NCBI GenBank assembly: GCA_012931725.1
Contig: CM022946.1
Coordinates: forward strand, 62,001-126,000
Length of the DNA stretch: 64,000 nt
Source: Litsea cubeba
Taxonomy: Eukaryota; Streptophyta; Magnoliopsida; Laurales; Lauraceae
Direction: 5' to 3'
Under the pieces are notes generated by a model. The model worked only from the letters and a program-made list of their open reading frames with translations. It searched no databases and was not told where the DNA came from. Positions 19,726-31,407 of the stretch are shown in pieces; position 1 is the first letter of the stretch, and each line of letters starts with the position of its first letter. Both the position numbers and the translations under genes were made by a program.

Positions 19726-22700
19726 TCACCACCAAAAGGATCGTCTACCAAGATTTAAGGCACTGTTATCCTCATCCCCATCTGTGTTATCATTTGTATT
19801 GGCATCATATTGCATTTGATATTGATAAATATTGGGATCCACAAATCCAAAGAAGGTGGTAGCTGCATGGCTCGCATCATCATAACTTGGAGGAGGTGGA
19901 GGTGGATATCTATTATATTGTGTTTCACCGTAGTCACCATATGAGTAAGACCCTGAAACAGAAGACTGTTCGTCTCCTTGTTGCAATTGACCATATGGAA
20001 AATACTGCGAGGGTCCTTGTCCACTGTAACTAGGGTTTCCACGAATCAGTCCATGATGCTGATTGTTGTCCTCTAACACCTCCACTCATATTTCCTTGTT
20101 CATTACTACTACCTCCAGGAGCATGTGGAGCAGGTGGTGAGACTCTCTGACGCCGTTGATAACCACGATTTCCTTCCATTCTTTCCGGAAAGTCTTGTAC
20201 ATCCTTTACAGGAATGACATCTTCCTGATCATGTTGGTAGTATTCACTAGTAGCACCTGTCTCACTAGTGTCTCCTGCTCCATCTCCCCCATCTCCTCCA
20301 CCATGGCTACTTGAAGAGACGGTGGTACTCGCCCTCTCAGAAGATGACACAACATGAGCAGGACTAGCAGGTTCTTTCCCTCTAGATTGTGGGTGCAGTG
20401 GTGCACTTGTGCCTTCCCCTCCAAGTGGGGCACCCTCTGCTTCATCCATTTATTCATCAAGCAAATCTCTAACCTCCTCCTGAAAGCCCGGATCTGAATC
20501 TAGCAATGGATCCTCTATCTCGGCTATCCATGGGAGCAAGGGATCGTCCTCTCTGAATATGTGATCCAAATTAATAGGACAATAGCTCGGACTATCCCTT
20601 GCCTTCCTTTCTCTCGTTCTGTTTCTCAACTTTAAATTGTAATGACAATACACAAGCTTGTTAAGTTTTTGCATGGTAAGCCGATTCCTGGACTTTGTGT
20701 GGATCAAGGAGAAAGTGCTCAAATTCCTTTCACAGTTTGATGAAGTTGTAACTTGACTAAGGATGCGAATAGCCGCTTTCCTTAGATATGGAGTATCCTC
20801 TCCAAAATTCATCCACCAATCAGCTGAAATTCAAAATAAACAAATAAAATTAGATATTCCTTAAGTCCTTCCAATCAATTGAGAGATAAATAACAAAAGA
20901 CTATTAGGTTGGGTGATTGGGTCTTTTGTTATCATACCAGGTGACATTTTTCCAATTGCCCTTTGTGTGATTGGGTCAGCAAAGCCGCCTGTCCTTTGTG
21001 TGTATGTAGATATCTACAATGTGAAAATTAGGAATAAATCATTAAAGGTTTAAGGGACCTATCTTAAGCATATACATATGTCATCTCAAATCTCAATCAC
21101 TAACTCACCTCTTGAAGGGCGTTGATGGAATCATCCATTCCCAACAATTTATTCAACACTTGCCTTAATCCCACCCTCAACTCCGTCTCTATTACATCGC
21201 TGCGTTGTTGGGCATTGGGGTAGTAGAATTCAGGATTAAGGAAATAACCAACATTGAAAACAAGTTGAAATGCAAAATGATTAAACATCAATCAAAGAAT
21301 GATAGCTTGCTTTAAAAGCATCAAATAGTGATATAACTATTGAGTACCTACAGCATGCAATGAATGGTGCAGCTGGTCAGCCCACCGTCTATCAATAATC
21401 TGTATATATTCTTCATGATATCTAACATTTTCCATGATAGCTTGCTTAGCCCGATCCATTGCTTCATATATATATCCCATTGTTGGCTTGTCATTACCAT
21501 CTACAAGCCGCGCGCAACACTCTAGCTAAAGGCTCATAAACCTTTAATAAATTAGACACTTTCTTCCAAAACTTATTGTCCCTCATCAAGTTAGGGATCT
21601 CAAATTCCGGAGCACTTGTTGCATTGCCCCATTTCGAACGAAGCCATTTTTCTGATGCAATCATCTGAATAAGCTCTGTTCTAAACCTTACAAGGCTCTC
21701 CATCGCAATGAAATGGGTAGCAAACCTAGTTGATCCCTGACGAATCAAGGCATGGTTATTTGTGAATCTTTTCATCAAGCTCAAAAGCCATGAATGATCA
21801 TAAATAAACCTGGTAATGCTTCTACATGCCTTGATAACTTCAGCAATTTTCTTCTTCCTTCCAATCTCTTCCATAATGAGATCTATACAGTGTGCTGCAC
21901 ATGGAGATGAGGCCTCTTATTCTCCAACATCCTACCGGCTGCCTTGAAATTGGTGCCATTATCTGTAACAATCTGTACAACATGCTCCTCTCCCACAGTC
22001 CCTACAACCTTGTCCATAAGAGTGTATATATATTTAGCTATCTGTCTATGCTCAGATGCATCCACGGACTTCACAAAGACACACCCAACGACTGAATGTA
22101 CAAAATTTTTTATTAATTGTGTTTCTGTGCCGCTGGTCCACCCATCACACATAATGGTGACTCCATTCTGTTGCCACATAGGCCTAAAGGTCTCCACCCA
22201 TGCCTTTATTTCTTTATATTCCTCTTCGAGATATTTAGTGCCCACATCATAAACAGAGGGCGACTGTATTCCCCGCCCAGCTTCGGCGGCAACATCAAGA
22301 ATTGTTTGGAAATAAGGGGAATCTATTGTTCTAGGTGGTATGTTCTTATGAATTAGCCATTTTGCTGTAGCGTTTGCTAACCTATCTCTTGCAGCCTTCA
22401 TTGCCCCTTTCATAACACTTGATATATTTGGTTGTTTAGCTCCCTCTTTTCTATGTGCTAGAGGATCAACAGAGGGAGGAGTTGCTCTTCTAGTAGAAAT
22501 AATTTCTACATTAACATCCCGTTCCCGGGTGCTAAATGCCCTACGCATTGCCCCTGCAATGCCCTTGCCCCTGCTTGGCACAGCAGATGAGCCCCCTGCA
22601 TCATAATATTTGCTTCCAGCAAATGCACGACGTTCATGTTCTTCTTGGTGACTCATGATGGACTCTCGGCGTGTAGCCTCCATCTGTGCATCTTCCTCAT

Positions 22701-23000
22701 CAAAACCTTCATCCCCAAACACATCATAACGGGCAGCATCAACATCTTGCTGCCTCTTTTCTTTTATCTCAACTTTTAATGCTTTGCTTTGGCCAACCAA
22801 AGCTTTCATTTGTTCCCTGATTTCCCTTGGTACTTCGGTATAGCCAGCGATATTGCTAGAAATGTGACCCAAGCGGTGTTTGAATCTTGTAATGCCTCCA
22901 TTGGTTACTTTCCCACTAAAACTTACATTTGATTTTCAACCTGTTATTCTCAATTGCCTCACCAAAGCTCCATGCAGGATTCAATATCACGAGGCATTTT
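19726..23000 (-). pseudogene. hAT transposase gene (BED, DUF659, hAT dimerisation)
   Basis: Minus strand, in order: a BED-type zinc finger region (IKCKF..., then TRFKHRLGH) near 22970-22850 with a frameshift; DUF659-type core with VTIMCDGWTSG and IVTDNGTNFKAAG (to 21883); CAAHCIDLIMEEIG to 21494; an exon with PTMGYIYEAMDRAKQAI near 21480-21350; an exon at 21291-21100; a short exon near 21011-20940; and the C-terminal hAT dimerisation region SSNCERNLSTFSLIHTKSRNRL at 20826-20450. A low-complexity Gly/Tyr/Pro tail ends FWW at 19726. Frameshifts near 22930, 21880, 21505 and 20060 and a stop at 20450-20452 disable it. Introns have plausible GT/AG borders. Confidence 0.88.
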
Positions 23001-23149
23001 AAGTTATCAATTGGCAAACACAAATACACAATAGAAGACTGAATACCTATAAATATGAACAAGTAGTACCTTAAAAATTCAAAAACATGTTAGAGAAACA
23101 TATATCTAACGCTAGGAATCATTATCTTCACATTTAATTGGTATTTCAT

Positions 23150-23870
23150 TACTTAAAGTACATTTTTTTTCAAAACTTTAAAAAATCCAAAAATAAAAAA
23201 AATAAAAAAAAATAGAAAAAGACAAATATATGTTGGATTGATCTATGCCAAACATAGAGATAACATTTAGGGGCCTTATTCAAAACAATATAATGGGTAA
23301 TCAATTAGTTAAGGTATTTTTTCCTTCAAAAAATCAATAAATCCAAAAATAAAAAAGAACAAAAAAAGGGAAAGACAAAGAAACGTTGGATTGATCTATG
23401 CCAAACATATTCAAAACATTTAGGAGCATTTTTCAATACATTTGATTGGCATTCCATTATTAAAAACATTTTTTTTCCAAAAAATAACAAAAATCCGAAA
23501 ATAAAAAATAAATAAAAGCAAAAAAACAAGCAATATATGTTGGAGTGATCTTTGGGAAACATAGATCTAAAATCTAGGAGCCCTTTTCAAGACATTTGAT
23601 TGGTATTCAATTACTAAAAATATTTTTTTAAAAAAAATAAAAAAATCCGAAAATAATGAAAGGAAAAATTTTGAAAACAAGCAATATAGGTTGGAATGAT
23701 CTATGGGAAACATAGATCTAACAATATGAAGCTATTTTCAAGTTGTTTCATGAGTTTTCCATAATTATTCATGTTTTTTTTAAATAACATAAATCCGAAA
23801 ATAAAAATAACAATATATAAAAAAAAACAAAAGATATGCATGCAAGATCAAAAGGAAGCATGGATCTACA
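23150..23870. repeat. About five degenerate tandem repeats in the hAT 5' region
   Basis: Units of about 150 bp recur, each with a T/A-rich part, AAATCC(A/G)AAAATAAAA and GTTGGATTGATCTATGCCAAACATAG-like sequence. They lie upstream of the BED exon, probably in a leader or first intron. Confidence 0.7.
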
Positions 23871-24283
23871 ATAAAACAAGACAATGATGCCATTATATTG
23901 TGATTCATGGTAGTTAGAGAATGATAATCTCAAAAAGTTGAAAAAAAAATCACATACCTAAATGAAGATTCTTGTTTAGAATCTTTAGATTCCTTAAAAT
24001 AGTTGAATGTCTTGATTTGGGGGACACAAATCTTGAAAAAATGGAGTTAGTGACTACTTGGGACCACAAGAAGAAAGTGACAGTGAAGTGAGTGAAGAAG
24101 AGAGGTGGAAGAAGGATGAAAAGAGGGTTAAAAAACCCTAGTTCGTCAAAAGGGGGGGTTTTATACCCCCACGATACGCTACGGACCACTACGCATGCGA
24201 CGGCCGATACATCAGCCGTAGCGTAGTGGCCAGTGCCGCTACGTCCGATGTAGCGTAGCGGCCGCATTTTTTATCCATGCCTG

Positions 24284-27200
24284 GTCCCTGAACAGCTGCT
24301 GCTGCAGTTGATACAGTGATGATATCTTCAGCCCCTTCACGACAATAGAAAATTGGGACCTGGGATGTTTCTCCTTAAAAGAAGGCTCGTTTACTTTGAG
24401 AAGTCGAGACACGGTTCCTCGAGAGAGCCCAGGTCCATCCATTCGGTGGAAATGTCCATCACTTGCCTCTGCATGTCGCATAAACTTGTGTTGGAGCTTT
24501 GGGGGTACTGATCTGATGTGCTCGTCACCGGTGTCTGAGGTAGCTGTGAGAATCCATGGTTGACCTCCTGACGATGACATCGAGTGTGCTCCGTTGCTGG
24601 TGATGGAAATAGAGGGTGGCATTGGTGGAGGAAAAGCAAAATGGGCATTGGTAGTGGAATCCATAGGACCTGTTGGTGTGGCCAAAAGAATGGTATCAGA
24701 TGAAAACCCATCTCCATGTCGCCCCCCCAGGGCAGGAAGAACTGGTCCAGAATGAAACTGGCTGGACTCCATGGTTGAATTCTCCCCAATGGCCAAAGAT
24801 GCGGCGGGAACGGACATACCCATGGCAAGGGTTGGGTTGGTGTGTTGATCTGATGGTTCATTTAATAAGGTTATGGACTGGTGGGGTGTGGAGATGGTAC
24901 TTTGGTCAACTTGGTGCATAGAAAGCTCCAAGGGGTTAGGAGTGTTGTTGTGACTGGAGTGTGGGTTTGATTCTGATGATTTAGATGAGTGGAGATGGGC
25001 AGGTCTGAAATGACGGGAGCCTGGTAGGCAGAGGCGGACCCAGGATTTTCGTTCAGGTGGGGCTAAACTTTTGCTAGAATTTTTTCACATCAACAATAAC
25101 AAAAAAAAAATGTATTCCATGTAAATAGACGCAAAATATTTAACTATGTCAACTTAATATATTTCTTGCTTGAAATGAGGACTATTCATTTCTCCAAAAT
25201 TTACAATATAAGAGAAGTATAATGAAAACAAAAAAGTCTCCCAAAAAATGAGGGCAAACCCCAAAAAATTCAGAATCAACCCGAAGAAAGAAGTACATAT
25301 TAATGATTGGACATCAACTAATTTGTAAATAAACTTTTATAAGGAATCCTACTACTAACACCTGATTTGTAAATAAATTTTTAAGCCACAACACCCAAAT
25401 CGCAAATCCTCAATAAATTAGCACATAATTTGACAAGCAAACTCCAACAATAATAAAGAAACTCTAAAGAAGTAATACACATTATCATGTAAAAATTAGT
25501 ACATCGTTATTATTTCCTTAAGCTCCAAACAGTTCCTTAATCATATGAATCCAAATGAGAGCACCTGTATTTATATTTTATAGATAAACATTATCAGCAT
25601 AATCATAAACATCATATTACGGGCCAAGAATAAAGTTTCCAAAATGAAAAAAGAGAAGAATAAATAAGTTGTTAAAGCTTAAACATAGATCAAGACAATT
25701 AGAGAAGACTTGTTCATCTCCCCTTAAACCTCAATGGTGAATCAGATCACTAGTAGAATACAGTGAATGATAAATGATATTAGAGAAAAGTTCATCGGTC
25801 AAACGGTGATGAGACCATCTCATCAGATTGATTGTTCTAATGTTGGAGCCAATTAGAAGATGAATGGTTCAGTTCATCTCCCATCATATTATCATTCAAT
25901 TTAATTAGTTTTAATTTGCTTTTAATGTGTATGGGTGAGGCAGTTCTGACAAAAACAAAATCAATGTACAGGTGGAATCTAAGGATGATCCCACAATCTT
26001 TGTTTGGGTAGTCGTCAAATGGAGATTTTGGTATTGCTATAAATATCAATCAATTCTTCCTAGTTCCTAATATTCAACCCTGTGGCAACTCTTGCATTTC
26101 CATAACCATGCTACAGGTTTTGTTCATTTCAGTTTCAGTCAACCAGTGAACCAGCCAACATCTGTCTTCTGATTCCCTTCTCTCCTTGAAGCGAAAACCC
26201 CACTTGCCACCACTTACGTCTAAATTACAGCCCCAAAAAGATCAGAGATCCTCAAAGAAAGTAAATAGCACAAAACAAGAGAAACAAACCAAAGAGAAGT
26301 GGTCCTACGCACCCACAATCTAAAAGTAATCATCAATTCCAAAGTGAAGAAATAAAAGATGTGCTATAGAAATAGTCAAATAGAACATTTGAACATCACA
26401 TGCATCTGCACTGCAGCATCCTGCATCTCCTTTACTCCTTATCTCATTTACCCAAATCAAATAAAAAATCACAACTAAAAGATTCCCTCCGTTTATCAGA
26501 GAAAGAAAGACAGAGAGAGAACATATTCTTCTCAATCACCCTTTTCTCATTTTTAATAGAACATAAGGTACTGGAATCATCACTTCAAAAGGAAAAAAAA
26601 AAAAAAACATAAACCCTAATGTGCAAAGGAGGAAGAGAGGAAGAAAAAGAAGAGAGAAAACTGCACAAACCCTAGCAAGAGAGGGAGAATGAGAGATTAG
26701 TGACAGAGAGAGGGAGAGGGAGTTACCTGAAGCTCAAAGAGATCCATGGCCATGGCCATGCTGCGCGGTGCGTGCACTCGAAGGAAGAAGAGTAGGGCGG
26801 ACGGAAGAAGACTAGGGCGGAAGCGGGAAGGACTCGAAAGAGGAAGAGGATTTTGGGTTTTTCCGTTCTGCCCTTTTGACATGGGGCGAAGATTTTTTTT
26901 TGATGTGGGGCGTGGGCCAAGGCCCAGTAATATTTGAAGAGAATTTCAAATTTGACACGTGGGTCCGCCTCTGCTGGTAGGGGTGAACGTGTCGATCACG
27001 TAGCAGCCTCGGAACTTCCTCTATGGGGATGATAGCCATGGAATTAACTTGCATCAGATCATCATTAGCGTTGGTAGATCCAATTACAAGTAGCTCACTG
27101 ACTTCCTTGGTGTAAAGCTGAGGTGTAGCAACTTCCATCTGCATGGTAGGACTCTGTGTCTGGCCACCGTTATTTGCTAGTGCTCCTATGGTCATGTAGC

Positions 27201-28310
27201 TCTCCCTCGTAGCGCCCTCGTCGCCCACCATCAGAACTTGTGTCGATCCAGAGGATGTTGAATCCACGTGGGTCTTGTAATCCTCTGAAATTGCTGTGCC
27301 AGGATCTTCTATTCCCTGCTGTTCCGAATCCGCTAGAAAGCTATCTACCTGGTGGGCGGTGGTATTGGTAGGCGTTCCTACTCGTTCTGTGGACAGACAG
27401 CCGACCTCGCCCATGTGATTCTCTGATATAGGACCAGTCAACTTTTTTCCGGATCCGCCGATTGCCACGTCATTCGTATACCCGGATTGGATCCGACAGG
27501 TCCATTTCGTGCCGCTCCTCATTCCTGCGAACCCCTCTGCCCACGGTATCCTCCGGTGCAGTCTGAAGGATCGAGAAATAGTTTCGTTCTGCATTTCCAA
27601 ATTTATTCTTCCGGACATTTGGTTCTTCGGAATTCGGCCTCGGAACTTTACTCTGTGATGAGGGCGCTCTCTTCCAAGTGTTATGACCCCGTTGGCGGAT
27701 AGCCTTCCACTGGTCAGTCCCCTTTCCAGCTTCCATCACTAACGTTTCCTTTGCTGATAGCCCATGCGAGTTGTTACTAGCCATCGGGCTTTTGCCTTTG
27801 TCCACCCTTCGAGTCCAGCAAGAGTGGCAGTGACCCAAGAAAACAAATTTTCTGCAAGTATCGCATCGCGGCCGTGGGTTCTCCAATGTGAACTTCTGAA
27901 ATCTATCGCCTTCCGGTGTACGAAGGCATACTCCCTCAGTTGGACCCATTTCCGGATCCATCTCCACTAGTGCACGAGCAAACATAGCACGTTTGCTTGC
28001 TTTCCCCTTTGATCTAGTGACCTCATCTATGCGAAGTAGTTTGCCCATAGGTGCAAGTATGGTACGTAGTTGCTGCTCATCCCAATATTCCAATGGGAGC
28101 CCTGGCAACATGATCCATACTGGTAAGTGCGCGATCCCTCGATGGATCAAAATTCGGTACCCAGGTGGTTAGCAGCAGTTGCTTACCCGCGACCGTCCAT
28201 GGAGAAGCCAAATGTACTCTTGAACAATCAATGGCAGAGGTAAAAGTGCACATGTAAAAATTATTTTGCAGTTCAATGAAATCCGTCGGGTTGCATGGAT
28301 TGTTCCTGGT
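24284..28310 (-). pseudogene. LINE ORF1 fragment (DUF4283, CCHC), split by a hAT insertion
   Basis: On minus, a DUF4283-type region (about 28300-27990; LLTTWVPNFDPSRD, then VWIMLPGLPLEYWD) is followed by a CCHC-like block CDTCRKFVFLGHCHSCW near 27850, a pattern common to ORF1 of plant L1-type LINEs. A long Ser/Pro-rich linker continues to 26982 and, after the hAT insertion, from 25028 to 24284. There is a frameshift near 28150. ORF2 (endonuclease and RT) is absent; the fragment stops where the large hAT element begins. DUF4283 genes also occur outside LINEs, so the assignment is probable rather than certain. Confidence 0.7.
25029..26973. mobile_element. Non-autonomous hAT element with perfect target duplication
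   Basis: The terminal repeats CAGAGGCGGACCCA and TGGGTCCGCCTCTG are exact complements, and the flanks are an identical 8-bp duplication CTGGTAGG (25021-25028 and 26974-26981). It is 1945 bp long and AT-rich, with no transposase domain. Near the right end the minus strand has a GC-rich start: a triple ATG (MAMAMDLFELQ) followed by GTAACT, a likely first exon with a splice donor (26750-26720). It interrupts the LINE fragment. Confidence 0.93.
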
Positions 28311-28467
28311 ATTTTAAGGTTGGTTTGGTGTTCATTGGTTAGTGCGCTCTTGTTTATTATTATTTTGTTTCTATTCTAGGCACTGTGAAGGGATATGTGG
28401 ACTAACAAGCTGTTGTTTCATCCTTCTCTCACATTAGATTTTTATGGTTATTTTTTTTGTCTGACAG

Positions 28468-28599
28468 AGCAACAGTATGACGAACAAGTGGCACATGTAC
28501 ATGACAAAAGATGGTAGGATATCCTTGGCTGGGTTATCTCTTGCCAAATGCGAATATCTTGCCGATGCCATCATTGATTCTTACCACAATGTGAGTTAG
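28468..28599 (+). CDS. Terminal exon of a cytosolic-type aspartate aminotransferase
   Basis: A splice acceptor (CTGACAG, ending 28467) opens a 43-codon stretch ending TAG at 28597-28599. It reads NKWHMYMTKDGRISLAGLS, then CEYLADAIIDSYHNVS, matching the conserved C-terminus of plant aspartate aminotransferases (PLP enzymes that interconvert aspartate and oxaloacetate). The exon has no stop or frameshift. No upstream exon is visible to the left; the DNA there is transposons. It could be the last exon of a gene with a very long TE-filled intron, or a truncated relic. AATAAA-like motifs near 28797-28820 could serve as polyadenylation signals. Confidence 0.8.
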   Translation, partial: SNSMTNKWHMYMTKDGRISLAGLSLAKCEYLADAIIDSYHNVS

Positions 28600-30165
28600 G
28601 ATTCTTTGCATGGTGAGCTATGCTGGAGTTTTTCGTTTTTTTTTTTCCTTTACAGTTATTGAATAATATATTGTCAGTTATTTGGTGAGTTCCTTTTTAG
28701 TTTCTCTATGAAATAGGTTATTATTTGGTGGGAAGCAGTAGTGCTGCTCCAAGGAGATGAATGCTTGCCCACGAACATTTCAGTTTTGAAGTTCTATAAT
28801 AATAAATAATAATAAAACATGCAGGGTGAATTGCTCACAACTTTTGTTGATCTACTGTAATTTGAATCTTGCAATTATCGTCTAGCTATACCAAGGTCTG
28901 AAAGTTAGGCTTATTCTGCCTTTGAATTGGGTGGCAATTGGATTGAAAGGGCTACATTTGAATGCAATAGCCCCTCTCCTTTATCAACTTGATCAGATGG
29001 ACCTAGCTGTCTCTGAATGGCTACAAAATGGACTGTCAATTGGGTTTCCTGTGCAGTATCATAATAGGCAACCTATGCATCAGCTGTGGGCCCTAGCATT
29101 ACCTAGTCTTCATAGGTGGAGTCCATTTTCTTTGACGAGGGCTGCATGCCATAATGAGTCTGGGCTTCATCCTAACGACGCCATCACTTCAAATTCAAAA
29201 TGACCAGTAATGCTTTTGTCTTGTTGTACGTTTGGTAACTGGGAGCTTTGAATATGAGATGATGGTGTCTAGAATGAAAGTGCTACAGTCCAAGATAGCT
29301 AACTCCTCAACTTAATGAACTTTCCTTTTGTCAGTTAAAATTGTTATTAGGATGGATTCTTATTGCCAGTTACCTTGGAACAACCAGTAGCATTACTAGG
29401 GGCCTGAATGAGAGTGCATTTCTTCTTGATTTAAGAAGACAATCCTAATGCAATCATATGATTTTGTTTATTTTGGCCTATAAATCTGAACCCACCCTGA
29501 CTCAATACATGCCCTTTTGTGTCTTAGCCCGCAACCAATGATGGGTTTGTGGTTTGTGAGACTATAGTCTATACCCACCCCGACTCGATACATACCCTGC
29601 TGTGGTCCAGCCCACAACCCGACCATGATGGGTGTGTAGTTTGTGATACCATACCCCGTTCTGTGATGGGTAAAGGTCGGGTTTAGGCACTTTTTTTTTC
29701 TTCGAAATAGTGTATGGTATAAATCATATACATATGCACCAGAGGATCTGAACCAATAATCTCACTTTTTTTCCTTTGTAAATACTCCGGCATTCTTACT
29801 TTAGCAAATGTCCATTATCAATTATGCTACACAACAATCTAAGTAAAAAAAAAAAGGATCACATATTGGGTGCAAAGCGAGACCTACACCCTGCTAGCTT
29901 ATTGGGTTTTTTTGTATGTAAGGCTGTACTTGTCCTCATCTAAATACCATCTTGTCCTCATCTGAATACCATCGAACCTTTAAATAAGATTTGGCACCTA
30001 TTGACTTCATCTAAAGGCTAGAGGCACTCGTAATAGTACGATGTTGGGCCAAATAGTTCCATATTAGGTCAAGCTTCCAGCTTAAGCCCCTCAAGGTCTT
30101 GGGCAATTTTTTTCAACAAATTAGCACGATCCCAACGATTTTTTTTTTTTAGAAGATCCTACCTA
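28600..30165. other. 3' flank of the aminotransferase exon, no other gene recognised
   Basis: This probably includes the 3' UTR to about 28820. Beyond it the only longer ORF (28922-29203, 93 codons) has no recognisable domain. A pair of similar segments of about 80 bp, both with CACCC(T/C)GACTC(A/G)ATACAT and ATGATGGGT, lies at 29488-29564 and 29568-29650. Confidence 0.5.
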
Positions 30166-30364
30166 AAAACTGTTGGAATTTGAGATGACTTGAGAAGCTT
30201 TATGAAGAATTGAAGTGATTAGTATCTCAAGCATTGTTTTGAGTTGGAATTATTGTCAACACAATGTCACAAGCATGATGATAATAGGTTGGTGTTGATA
30301 GAGCTTAAAAGAAAAATCAGAGTTGAAACAGTTCAGGAATTCAGAATTCCTGAAGCAGAGTGTG

Positions 30365-30560
30365 CGGTCGACCGGGCACCACATGCGGTCGGCCGAGAAA
30401 GAGAAACCTGCAGAAAAAAATTTCAGGTAGCTCCCAGTTATTTTCGTGACACAGTGTGTCGCCGGTCGACCGGGACCCCAGGATGTCGACCGAGCACGAT
30501 AGTTGTCTGCTTCCAGACTGTGTATGATGTCGACCGAGCAAGACAGGATGTCGACCGAGC
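30365..30560 (+). promoter_or_regulatory. CGGTCGACCG palindrome array in U3 of element A
   Basis: Six copies of (C/A)GGTCGACCG or TGTCGACCGAGCA-like motifs lie at about 30365, 30386, 30462, 30483, 30528 and 30549, 130-320 bp upstream of the TATA box. The same array occurs in the 3' LTR (36813-37008) and in element B, and a similar one in the unrelated-length solo LTR 8959-10718. A cis-regulatory role is an inference. Confidence 0.5.
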
Positions 30561-30687
30561 ACGGGAACCAGAGTTGCGCAGAAACAGAAGTCTTGCACGA
30601 AAATTCAGCATTCTTATCTATTTCGTTTGGGACTCTTTCTAAACGAATTGTAGCCTATTTTGAACACTCTTAAGGGTTACCATAACC

Positions 30688-30695
30688 TATATAAA
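30688..30695 (+). promoter_or_regulatory. TATA box of element A
   Basis: TATATAAA about 520 bp into the LTR; the 3' LTR copy is at 37136-37143. Confidence 0.65.
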
Positions 30696-31353
30696 GGCAT
30701 GTTTGGTTCGTTTTTAAGAAGACACAAGAGAGACAGAAGAGAAGAGAAAAGAGAAGAAAAGAGAGAGAGTTTTGGAGAGAAGAGAGTGTTGTTGCTGTGT
30801 GCAGTCTTGTTACAAGTTTCTACAGAAAGTGTGGACGAGGATGTGCTCTTGAAGATGGTGTTCCGTCCATAAGATAAGTGTCTCTCTGTTTATGCTTTAA
30901 TCTCAATTTGTAAGGGATTGAGAGAGAGAGATTGTAGAGGAGAAGGGCTGTAGAAAAAGGTTTCTACTCTTATTCTGTAGAACATCAAGTTGGTGCTTGG
31001 TGTCTGGGGTTTGGTGATCCTATCTGCTGGTGCAGATAAATTGTAAAGGGAGTCGGTGCTTCCTAGATAGTTGGTGCTATTTGAAACTAAAGGGAGTAGG
31101 TGCTTCCTAAATAGTTGGTGCTATCTGAAACTAAGGGTTGGTGCTCTTTGTCGTTGGTGCGACTAAATAGATTCAGATCTGTTCCGGATTGGTGTTCGGA
31201 CAGTCTTTGAACCGTGGACGTAGTCTTTCGGTGAACCACGTTAAATCTGGTGTCCTTGTGTGATTTGATTTGCTTTTGTTGTTAAATTGGACCTGTTTTT
31301 AAAGAATCACTGATTCACCCCCCCCCCTCTCAGTGATCGCGATATCTAACAAT

Positions 31354-31365
31354 TGGTATCAGAGC
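31354..31365 (+). other. Primer-binding site of element A
   Basis: TGGTATCAGAGC two bases after the LTR end, complementary to the initiator Met tRNA. Confidence 0.95.
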
Positions 31366-31407
31366 GTAAGGTTCCCTTGAAAAGCTTAACACGCTAAGGG
31401 TGATCTC

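Larger units (their letters stand above)
19188..24283 (-). mobile_element. hAT DNA transposon, near full length, broken
   Basis: The ends are CAAGGATGAAAATAGCGG at 19188 and, on the minus strand from 24283, CAGGCATGGATAAAAAATGCGG: imperfect inverted repeats of the Ac-like CAGGGATG type. Subterminal GTAGCG/CGCTAC motifs are dense at both ends (19200-19380 and 24165-24265). The interior encodes a hAT transposase on minus. The flanks (ATAGGTAG left, GTCCCTGA right) do not match, so no target duplication is preserved. Confidence 0.75.
30171..31351 (+). repeat. 5' LTR of element A
   Basis: TGTTGGAATT...ATCTAACA, 1181 bp. U3 holds six CGGTCGACCG-type palindromes (about 30365-30560), then TATATAAA at 30688-30695. 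The end has a C-run (TTCACCCCCCCCCTCTCAG) as in the other LTRs of this group. Confidence 0.95.

Noticed and set aside
24391..24921. ORFs in other frames and on + across the LINE linker
   Set aside because: They are shadows of the minus-strand ORF1 linker, which continues the DUF4283/CCHC frame.
28922..29203. 93-codon ORF downstream of the aminotransferase exon
   Set aside because: No recognisable domain, no splice or polyadenylation context, and a length expected by chance.
30244..30642. 132-codon ORF in the element A 5' LTR, repeated in the 3' LTR and on the opposite strand
   Set aside because: It arises from the CGGTCGACCG array, which is open in several frames; it lies in U3 upstream of the TATA box and is broken in element B.
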